This document shows, in pieces, positions 1-6,364 of a DNA stretch of 64,000 nucleotides (the stretch's first letter is position 1; every line of letters starts with the position of its first letter). The DNA is from Bacteroides fragilis. Its GTDB lineage: Bacteria; Bacillota; Clostridia; Lachnospirales; Lachnospiraceae. Where the stretch lies: assembly GCA_023664485.1 (NCBI GenBank), contig JAMPFK010000002.1, positions 62,001 through 126,000 of the forward strand, given 5' to 3'. The notes beneath the pieces are model-generated. The model worked only from the letters and a program-made list of their open reading frames with translations, made no database searches and was not told the DNA's origin. Made by a program: the position numbers and the translations under genes.

Positions 1-452
1 TCATCGCGGTCAATAAATGGGATCTGATCGAGAAAGATAATAAGACTGTCAACCGGTTCACGCAGAAAATCAGGCAGATCCTTTCTTTTATGCCTTACGC
101 GGAGATTCTTTTCATTTCCGCGGAGACAGGACAGCGGCTGACGAAGCTTTATCAGACGATCGATATCGTGCATGAGAATCATGCGATGCGCGTCGCTACG
201 GGCGTTTTGAATGAGATCATGGCGGAAGCGGTGGCGATGCAGCAGCCGCCTTCGGATAAGGGGAAAAGGCTCCGGCTGTACTATATTACCCAGGCGGCGG
301 TCAAGCCGCCGACCTTCGTGATCTTTGTGAACGATAAGGAACTGATGCACTTTTCCTATACGAGATATATTGAGAATCAGATTCGGGAAGCCTTTGGCTT
401 CCGGGGAACGCCGCTTAAATTCATTATCAGGGAAAGGAAGGAAAATAAGTAA
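1..452 (+). CDS. der: Ribosome-associated GTPase Der (EngA), C-terminal part
   Basis: The reading frame is open from base 3 and runs off the left edge, so only the end of the second GTPase domain and the C-terminal KH-like domain are present. The G4 motif NKWD lies at 12-23 and the G5-like SAETG near 120. The tail with YYITQAAVKPPTFVIFVND and GFRGTPLKFIIRER is the typical end of Der, a double-GTPase needed for 50S subunit maturation. It is followed after 1 base by the GTG start of plsY. Identification is firm; the N-terminal two thirds lie outside the window. Confidence 0.95.
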   Translation, partial: IAVNKWDLIEKDNKTVNRFTQKIRQILSFMPYAEILFISAETGQRLTKLYQTIDIVHENHAMRVATGVLNEIMAEAVAMQQPPSDKGKRLRLYYITQAAVKPPTFVIFVNDKELMHFSYTRYIENQIREAFGFRGTPLKFIIRERKENK

Positions 453-453
453 A

Positions 454-1128
454 GTGGAACGGATAATTTGTTTGGCTATCGGCTATCTATTCGGCCTTTT
501 TCAGACTGCCTATATCTATGGAAAGCTGCATGGAATCGACATCAGAAATTATGGAAGCGGCAACGCGGGAACGACGAATACGCTGCGGGTGCTCGGTACG
601 AAAGCGGGCCTGATCGTGCTGTTTGGCGATATCATGAAATGTATTCTCGTCGTTGTGCTGACAGGATTTTTATTCGGCAGGAGCCATCCGGATACGATCT
701 ATCTGTTAAAGCTCTATGCGGCGACGGGCGCAATCTTAGGGCATGATTTTCCTTTTTATCTCCATTTCAAGGGCGGAAAAGGCATCGCGGCGACGGCGGG
801 TCTGATTCTTTCCTACCATCCCTGTTTTATCCCGATGGGCGTTCTTTTGTTCTTCGGCGCCTTTTTCCTGACACATTATGTATCGCTCGGCTCATTGCTC
901 GTTTACGCGGGCTTTATGATCGAGATCGTCGTGCTCGGACAGAGGGGGATCTTCGGGCTCAGTCAGGCGCATCTGATCGAGCTCTATGCCATCGCGGCGT
1001 TCTTGACGGTTATGGCGTATTATAAGCACAGAGAGAATATCGTCCGGCTCTTAAAAGGCGAGGAGCGGAAAACCTATCTGACCCATAAGAAGGACGGGGC
1101 AAAGGCGGAGGAGACGGAGAAAAAGTAA
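454..1128 (+). CDS. plsY: Acyl-phosphate:glycerol-3-phosphate acyltransferase PlsY
   Basis: PlsY is an integral membrane enzyme that moves an acyl group from acyl-phosphate to glycerol-3-phosphate, the first step of phospholipid synthesis. The protein has several hydrophobic segments and the family signatures GSGNAGTTNTLRVLG and HDFPFYLHFKGGKGIAATAG. I place the start at GTG 454, preceded by AAGGAAGG; an upstream ATG at 370 in the same frame lies inside der and would add a hydrophilic stretch foreign to the family. About 224 aa, the usual size. It sits directly before gpsA, which makes its acceptor substrate. Confidence 0.93.
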   Translation: MERIICLAIGYLFGLFQTAYIYGKLHGIDIRNYGSGNAGTTNTLRVLGTKAGLIVLFGDIMKCILVVVLTGFLFGRSHPDTIYLLKLYAATGAILGHDFPFYLHFKGGKGIAATAGLILSYHPCFIPMGVLLFFGAFFLTHYVSLGSLLVYAGFMIEIVVLGQRGIFGLSQAHLIELYAIAAFLTVMAYYKHRENIVRLLKGEERKTYLTHKKDGAKAEETEKK

Positions 1129-1177
1129 GCGGTAAAAGCAGAAAGCGGAAGGTAAATTGCGAAAGGCGGGAAAGGAT

Positions 1178-2191
1178 ATGGCGGATATCAGTATTATCGG
1201 AGCGGGAAGCTGGGGAACGGCATTAGCGTTGCTGCTTTATCGAAACGGACACCGGGTGACGGTCTGGTCGATTATGGAACAGGAAATTGAAATGCTGGAG
1301 AAAGAGCATGAACATAAAGAGAAGCTTCCGGGAGTCAAACTGCCGGAAGATATGGTCTTTACTACCGATCTGGAAGCGGCCGTCACGGGAAAAGACGTGC
1401 TGGTGCTGGCAGTGCCCTCGCCCTATACGCGTTCCACTTCCCGTAATATGGCGGCTTATGTGAAGGAAGGGCAGATTGTTGTCAATGTGGCAAAAGGCAT
1501 CGAGGAGACGACCCTGTTTACCCTGTCTGAAATTATCGAAGAAGAGATCCCGCAGGCAAAAGCAGCGGTTCTTTCCGGTCCTTCCCATGCGGAAGAGGTG
1601 GGCAGAGGCATCCCGACCACAATCGTTGTAGGAGCCAGAAAAAAAGATACCGCGGAGTATCTGCAGAATATTTTTATGAACGAGGTTTTCCGCGTTTATA
1701 TCAGCCCCGATGTGCTCGGCATCGAGCTCGGCGCGGCGTTAAAGAATGTCGTTGCGCTGGCGGCCGGCATCGCGGACGGCCTCGGATATGGGGACAATAC
1801 GAAAGCGGCGCTGATTACGCGGGGGATTGCGGAGATTGCAAGGCTCGGAACCGCTATGGGAGGAAAATGGGAAACTTTCTGCGGCCTGACCGGAATCGGC
1901 GATCTGATCGTTACCTGTGCCTCTATGCATTCCCGCAACCGGCGGGCGGGTATTTTAATCGGGCAGGGCCATACGATGGAAGAGGCGATGGCGGAAGTCA
2001 AGATGGTCGTGGAAGGAGTTTATTCGGCGAAAGCGGCGATGGGGCTCGCGGAAAAATATGACGTACAGCTTCCCATTATCGAGCAGGTGAACGAAGTGCT
2101 GTTTAACGGAAAGTCTGCGGCGGAGGCGGTCGGAAGCCTGATGCTGCGGGATAAAAAGATTGAAAATCCGATTATTCCGTGGGAGGAATAA
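1178..2191 (+). CDS. gpsA: NAD(P)H-dependent glycerol-3-phosphate dehydrogenase
   Basis: GpsA reduces dihydroxyacetone phosphate to sn-glycerol-3-phosphate in the cytosol, feeding PlsY. The Rossmann motif GAGSWGTALA is at residues 6-15. Family signatures follow: VLSGPSHAEEV, ALKNVVALAAGIADGLGYGDNTKAALITRG (two family blocks) and GLTGIGDLIVTC. The start is ATG 1178, with GGGAAAGG just upstream; a TTG at 1157 is in frame but has no ribosome site. About 337 aa, full length. Gene order der-plsY-gpsA is common in Clostridia, where spoIVA often follows; here a quorum-sensing locus follows instead. Confidence 0.95.
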   Translation: MADISIIGAGSWGTALALLLYRNGHRVTVWSIMEQEIEMLEKEHEHKEKLPGVKLPEDMVFTTDLEAAVTGKDVLVLAVPSPYTRSTSRNMAAYVKEGQIVVNVAKGIEETTLFTLSEIIEEEIPQAKAAVLSGPSHAEEVGRGIPTTIVVGARKKDTAEYLQNIFMNEVFRVYISPDVLGIELGAALKNVVALAAGIADGLGYGDNTKAALITRGIAEIARLGTAMGGKWETFCGLTGIGDLIVTCASMHSRNRRAGILIGQGHTMEEAMAEVKMVVEGVYSAKAAMGLAEKYDVQLPIIEQVNEVLFNGKSAAEAVGSLMLRDKKIENPIIPWEE

Positions 2192-2230
2192 CGGCTGGAG
2201 GGAAAATCACTCGTTATTTGGATAGAAAGA

Positions 2231-2264
2231 TGCAAATTTTGCCTGAAAAGCTGCAAAATTTGCA
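2231..2264. promoter_or_regulatory. 12-bp perfect inverted repeat upstream of the agr promoter
   Basis: TGCAAATTTTGC at 2231-2242 and GCAAAATTTGCA at 2253-2264 are exact reverse complements separated by 10 bases. No T-run follows on the plus strand, so it does not look like a gpsA terminator. Its centre is about 50 bases upstream of the -10 box at 2294, a usual place for an activator site. The binding protein is unknown. Confidence 0.45.
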
Positions 2265-2270
2265 AACATC

Positions 2271-2299
2271 TGAAAAAAAAGAGCAAAATATTGTATAAT
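2271..2299 (+). promoter_or_regulatory. Candidate promoter of the agr-type operon
   Basis: A consensus TATAAT lies at 2294-2299. The -35 region 17 bases upstream (TGAAAA at 2271) is poor, which would fit a promoter that needs an activator. The first gene begins at 2374. Confidence 0.45.
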
Positions 2300-2373
2300 T
2301 TGTTATATTCTGGTTCCCTTGGATGAGGGGGATACGGGTAGGATCATAAAGTGGCGGAAAGGTTATTTGGCGT

Positions 2374-3066
2374 ATGAAAGCCCTGCTTGTAGATGACGAT
2401 GTACAATATTGCGAGTTCTTTTTGGGATGTCTGCTGGAGATTTGCGACGGCCTGGAGATAGAGATGGTATGCGATACCTGTTATGACGCCGGGCGGGTGT
2501 TAAAGCATTATCCCGGCTACGACGTTTATTTTCTGGATATTGAGATGGAAGGCATAAATGGCATCGAGCTGGCGGATGAGATAAGAAGGCGGAACGTCTA
2601 TAGCGGGATTTTCTTTGTCAGCTTTCATGAAAGTTATGTTTTTGACGCATTTGGCGTAAAGGCGGACGGTTTCATCAGGAAAAAAGAACTGCGGGGCGAT
2701 CTGCATAAGGCGCTGTCATCGGTTATGAAGCGTGAGATGAAGGAACAGTCCATTGTGAAGATTCAGATGGACAGCGGCGGGTATCTGCGGATAAAGCCTG
2801 CGGAACTTCTCTATTGCCAGAGCGAAGAGCATTATGTGCGTTTTCAGTGGCAGGATGAAGGCAGCGAATTACACCGTATCAAGCTGTCCGAAGTGGAGAA
2901 GGAACTAAAGGAATGCCATTTTCTGCGGGTGCATGAGCGATATCTGGTCAACAGGGCGTATATCCGTGCATTGCAGCCGAATAAGCTGATTCTGTTGAAT
3001 GGTCAGGAGATTCCGATAAGCCGTTCCTATAAAAAGAGAATTCAAACGATACTTTTTGATTTATGA
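2374..3066 (+). CDS. LytTR-family response regulator (AgrA-like)
   Basis: A two-domain cytosolic DNA-binding response regulator of 230 aa. The receiver domain (about 1-120) has the acidic pocket LLVDDD and the phosphoacceptor Asp55 in FLDIEM. The C-terminal LytTR domain (about 130-230) contains LLYCQSEEHYVRF and FLRVHERYLVNRAYI, typical of AgrA/ComE-type regulators that bind pairs of direct repeats. A GHKL kinase, an AgrB peptidase and an AgrD-like peptide gene follow in order, so it most likely controls this locus and perhaps others. AAAGG about 11 bases upstream serves as ribosome site. Confidence 0.9.
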   Translation: MKALLVDDDVQYCEFFLGCLLEICDGLEIEMVCDTCYDAGRVLKHYPGYDVYFLDIEMEGINGIELADEIRRRNVYSGIFFVSFHESYVFDAFGVKADGFIRKKELRGDLHKALSSVMKREMKEQSIVKIQMDSGGYLRIKPAELLYCQSEEHYVRFQWQDEGSELHRIKLSEVEKELKECHFLRVHERYLVNRAYIRALQPNKLILLNGQEIPISRSYKKRIQTILFDL

Positions 3067-3087
3067 GGCCTGTAGAGGATTTGTGCC

Positions 3088-4386
3088 ATGATGGAAATTG
3101 CATCAAATCTGTTTGAATCGATACTGTTTGTCATTTTTTTGGCGCTCTTTTTGAAACCCAGGATGGGAAAAAGAGCGTTTTTCTGTTGTGCGTCCGTAAC
3201 GGCGGGGTTGCTGTTTTTGAATATTGTCTGTTCGGATTATTTCAGCACGTTTAACGTTTTTACAATAATCTTTGACTTTTTGATTACGATGTTTTTCTGG
3301 AAATTGTGCTTGAAGGGTTCTTTTCCGCAGTTCTTTATGGGATTTGCGTTATATTGGTTCGGCATTACTTTTAGCGTTTATAGTACGCTTGATATTTTTT
3401 CACGATTCGGTATGGAGGCGGCTGAGGCTTCTGCTTCTGTAAACAGTCCATACAGGACGATTTGTCTTGTGTTTTCCAAGATTTTACTATTGTTTTATAC
3501 AATGATTGTTTTGTATAACAGAGAAAAATTCAGATATTACGGCAATCAGATTCTTTTTATATGCTATGTGATCATTCCGGTGGCGGCACTGGGGATTCTT
3601 ATGGTATTAACCCGGACGATGATAGACCTGTATTACATAGAACCGGAAACGGCCAGAAAGATTATTTATATTGCAGTATGCATCTGCGCTATGTTCGTGC
3701 TGATTCTCGTCCTGTCGGTCAGCGCATCGAAGAGACAGGAAAAGGAGCGCGAGGTACAGCGGTTGAACGATATGATAGAGATACAGAAGCAGTCTCTCGA
3801 AAATTATGTTTCCGGAGAAAGGGCGCTGTATAAGCAGAAGCATGAGCTGGAACATAAATTTTATTCGATACGGTATTTACTGGAGCAGAACAGGATTTCG
3901 GAAGGGATGGAGGTCTTTCGGGAGACCATTGACGGACTGTGCGGAAATGCGAAAAATATGACAGTTTCCGGGAATATTATCGATACGGTTATCACAAATA
4001 AAGAGAAGAAGTATGCTTCGAGTCATATCAGCCTTGAGAAAACGATTGCGGTCGGCGGCGAAGAGAAGATCGATCTGGTGGATTTGTGTATTTTAATCGG
4101 AAATCTGGTCGAAAACGCCATGGAGGCGGCTGGTAAGAGCGAGGCTAAAAGAGTCAGGATCGAGGTGAAGGAACAGTATGAATGCCTGTATATTTTGGTC
4201 TGTAATACCTTTTCGGGCATGGACAGCGATGTCAGGAATCTGCTGTCGAAGAAAAAGGAGATTCAGAAGCACGGATTCGGAATACAGAGCGTGAAAGAAG
4301 TCGTCAGCAGATATCAGGGGGAGTTCCAGACCAGCTATGAAGGGGAGTGGTTCTATGCGAGGGCGGCCATATATTACCAAATTTGA
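3088..4386 (+). CDS. GHKL sensor histidine kinase (AgrC-like)
   Basis: A membrane sensor kinase of 432 aa. Residues 1-215 are a run of hydrophobic helices, a coiled stretch follows, and the H-box region is HELEHKFYSIRYLL. The GHKL ATPase domain has the N-box NLVENAMEAA and the G-box GFGIQSVKEVVSRYQG. This architecture (polytopic sensor plus HATPase_c_5) is that of AgrC and relatives that detect secreted cyclic peptides. It starts 21 bases after the regulator, with AGAGGAT 9 bases before the ATG. By position its ligand should be the product of the peptide gene at 5048. The exact phosphorylated His is inferred. Confidence 0.88.
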   Translation: MMEIASNLFESILFVIFLALFLKPRMGKRAFFCCASVTAGLLFLNIVCSDYFSTFNVFTIIFDFLITMFFWKLCLKGSFPQFFMGFALYWFGITFSVYSTLDIFSRFGMEAAEASASVNSPYRTICLVFSKILLLFYTMIVLYNREKFRYYGNQILFICYVIIPVAALGILMVLTRTMIDLYYIEPETARKIIYIAVCICAMFVLILVLSVSASKRQEKEREVQRLNDMIEIQKQSLENYVSGERALYKQKHELEHKFYSIRYLLEQNRISEGMEVFRETIDGLCGNAKNMTVSGNIIDTVITNKEKKYASSHISLEKTIAVGGEEKIDLVDLCILIGNLVENAMEAAGKSEAKRVRIEVKEQYECLYILVCNTFSGMDSDVRNLLSKKKEIQKHGFGIQSVKEVVSRYQGEFQTSYEGEWFYARAAIYYQI

Positions 4387-4426
4387 CAAAATAGTGCAGA
4401 ATATGACAAAGAAATTTATATTGTCA
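4383..4426. promoter_or_regulatory. Tandem TGACAAA repeats before agrB
   Basis: TGACAAA occurs at 4384-4390 and again at 4404-4410 (20-base period), followed by the inverse TTGTCA at 4421-4426. LytTR regulators bind paired direct repeats with a period near two helix turns, so these are candidate sites for the locus regulator, but they do not match the classical AgrA consensus. No convincing -10 box was found nearby. Confidence 0.3.
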
Positions 4427-4464
4427 GCAGGAGAATATATAGTGAATACAGGTGGGTATTTGAC

Positions 4465-5055
4465 ATGAGTATGAAACTATCCTATTTGATTGCTGACTTT
4501 TTCATTGCGCGAAACTGGATAACGAAGGAAGAAAAGCTCGTTTATGTCGTGGGAATGGATGTGATTCTTTCCACATCGTGGCAGATCGTTCTTGTTCTGC
4601 TTCTTGGAATCTGGCGCGGCAGATTCCCGGAGGCGCTTATTTATATGCTGTTCTTCCTGTCTGTCCGCCAGTACAGCGGGGGATATCACGCCTCGACGAG
4701 GACGAGATGCTATTTGCTCTTTACGGTATGTTATCTTTTCGCCGATGGCGCGGCCGCATATGTTGGACAGAGCGTAAGCGGAGGAGTATTTGCGCTGTAT
4801 AGCCTGTGCAGTCTGCTCTTTGCCAATGTCGTTTTTTATTTTTTTGCACCTGTGAAGAACGACAGGAAAAAGTGCAGCGCGGAAAGTATGAGGGCCGCAG
4901 GATGGAAAGCGTTTACAGCAATTAATTTATGGTATTGCCTGGCGTTAGGCGCATTGTTCATACGGCCTGCCATAACGGCGCAGATATTCACCGCGGGCAA
5001 TACAGTAGCTTTACTTATTTTATTATGCAGACCAGGGAGGAAAAGGCATGAATAG
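4465..5055 (+). CDS. agrB: AgrB-like accessory gene regulator, peptide-processing membrane protease
   Basis: AgrB is a membrane cysteine endopeptidase that cuts the C-terminal tail off AgrD and closes the thiolactone ring. The 196-aa protein has about six hydrophobic segments and the signature RQYSGGYHASTRTRC. His75 and Cys82 have the same 7-residue spacing as the catalytic pair of Staphylococcus AgrB. The start at 4465 (MSMKLS) is followed 6 bases later by a second ATG that could also serve. The stop codon overlaps the start of the AgrD-like gene, so the two are translationally coupled. Confidence 0.92.
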   Translation: MSMKLSYLIADFFIARNWITKEEKLVYVVGMDVILSTSWQIVLVLLLGIWRGRFPEALIYMLFFLSVRQYSGGYHASTRTRCYLLFTVCYLFADGAAAYVGQSVSGGVFALYSLCSLLFANVVFYFFAPVKNDRKKCSAESMRAAGWKAFTAINLWYCLALGALFIRPAITAQIFTAGNTVALLILLCRPGRKRHE

Positions 5056-5188
5056 TTTATTTACAATGATTTTAAATGCTATCTATTATGTAGGTGAATC
5101 TACAGTAAGCGTGATTTCACGTTGCAGTTTATATGAGCCGGAAGAAGATATCATTCTGTCTGAAATGATGGAACACCGCGAGGAATAA
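5048..5188 (+). CDS. agrD: AgrD-like cyclic peptide autoinducer precursor (46 aa)
   Basis: A short gene overlapping the agrB stop by 8 bases, with GGGAGG just upstream. The 46-residue product has the three parts of an AgrD: a hydrophobic/amphipathic leader (MNSLFTMILNAIYYVGES), a central segment with a single Cys (VISRCSLYE), and an acidic tail beginning PEED and ending MMEHREE. By analogy with AgrD, AgrB would cleave after the fourth or fifth residue counting from Cys26 and form a Cys-linked thiolactone, most simply of CSLYE. Ring size and N-terminal trimming are inference. It is the only small ORF in the expected place. Confidence 0.82.
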   Translation: MNSLFTMILNAIYYVGESTVSVISRCSLYEPEEDIILSEMMEHREE

Positions 5189-5329
5189 GGGCTTTCTTTA
5201 ACGCAGACCGGGAATGCAGGGCGTATGGAAAGCATTTTCATAAGTCTCTGGCCGCTTCTGTTTTCAGGGATAACGGAAGCAGAGGCGGCGAAAGGTGATA
5301 AAGGAAGAAACAGTCTATATTATGACATT

Positions 5330-5415
5330 GGGAAAGCGCATAGGAGAAGACGGTATGGGCATGCCGCGACGGACCATACGGACGGCGAAGATATGCGTTT
5401 TCCCAATATTTTTTT
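5330..5415 (+). terminator. Branched intrinsic terminator of the agr operon
   Basis: A 13-bp outer stem pairs 5330-5342 with 5392-5404 (one G-T wobble) and is followed by AATATTTTTTT. The loop holds an inner hairpin, GTATGG 5353-5358 with CCATAC 5374-5379. The remaining 5189-5329 interval contains another 10-bp stem (GCCGCTTCTG with CAGAGGCGGC, near 5248-5288) and no gene I can support. Confidence 0.7.
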
Positions 5416-5476
5416 GTAGAGGATAAAAAGAATCGGTTAAGAGCCCCTTTGATGAAATGAAGGAGGGAAAAGGAAT

Positions 5477-6241
5477 ATGATGGAACATATTTATCCCGTC
5501 TTTAAACGCGGAAGAATCGCGAAAAAGGAAGTATTAACGGCGCTGAGGGACTATTCTTATACGGCCCTGCAGCTACAGTACGCCGGATATCCGGACGGAA
5601 TCCTGTCGGGATGCCGCATTCGGACAGATGAGCATTTTCTGTACACAGGGCCGGGGGTCATTAAATGCAGAAATGTTCTTTTCCTGATCGCAGAGGAAGA
5701 AAAGATTCCTTATTTCTCGGCGGATTATGCTATCAGTTTGAAATTCCGTCTGTTGGAAAAAGAAACGATGCCGGGCTATATCAGCTATAGAACGGAATTC
5801 AGGCTGGATAAAAAACTGGAGCAGGAACAGAATGAACTGGAGTTGTGCAGATTCCGGTTAAGGAGAGGCGCGAGGCTGCGGGCAGATTACAAAGACTTTT
5901 TTGATATGCAGACGGAATATGATACCGTAAACCTTGCGAATGCCGCGTGGTCTGCTGTGGGAGGGAATACGCTGTCGAAAGAAATTACGGATTCTTTTGC
6001 GAAGCAGGTTCTGGCGTGCGGGAGAGCGGGAATGGAAGATATTCAGTTCGCTTATCTTCTTCTTCTTCAAAGTAAAGAGGCTGTGAAGTATGAAATATTG
6101 ACGGATTATATCCATAGAAAGACAGGCTTTTCCGGCGGACGGGAGCCTTTGACGAGGGAGGAGGCTTTCTGGCGGCTGGGAGAGATTCTGGAAGGAATTG
6201 AGAATGGAAAAAGCGGTTTTAGAGGAATGACTCTGACTTGA
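5477..6241 (+). CDS. Uncharacterised 254-aa soluble protein
   Basis: I do not recognise a characterised function. The protein is soluble, without signal peptide or membrane segment. Visible landmarks are HIYPVFKRGRIAKKE at the N-terminus, a charged region LDKKLEQEQNELELCRFRLRRG near the middle (two adjacent blocks), and a C-terminal part with QSKEAVKYEILTDYIHRKTG. I have a vague memory of similar proteins beside phage-tail-like contractile injection loci in Clostridia, but no such genes are in this window, so this cannot be used. The ATG at 5477 follows a strong GGAGGG. The gene stands alone between the agr terminator and the AT-rich SIR2 gene. Confidence 0.7.
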   Translation: MMEHIYPVFKRGRIAKKEVLTALRDYSYTALQLQYAGYPDGILSGCRIRTDEHFLYTGPGVIKCRNVLFLIAEEEKIPYFSADYAISLKFRLLEKETMPGYISYRTEFRLDKKLEQEQNELELCRFRLRRGARLRADYKDFFDMQTEYDTVNLANAAWSAVGGNTLSKEITDSFAKQVLACGRAGMEDIQFAYLLLLQSKEAVKYEILTDYIHRKTGFSGGREPLTREEAFWRLGEILEGIENGKSGFRGMTLT

Positions 6242-6364
6242 TGGATATCGTAAGATATAAAATTTTTTGGGTAACGAAACTAACTTATATGGATATTCAG
6301 TTTAATATGAGAAAATATATAAGCGATATGTAATAGTTTGGAAAGATAAATATGGAGGAAAATA

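Noticed and set aside
5225..5419. 64-codon ORF after agrD
   Set aside because: No good ribosome site, no recognisable sequence, and its second half is the branched terminator at 5330-5415.
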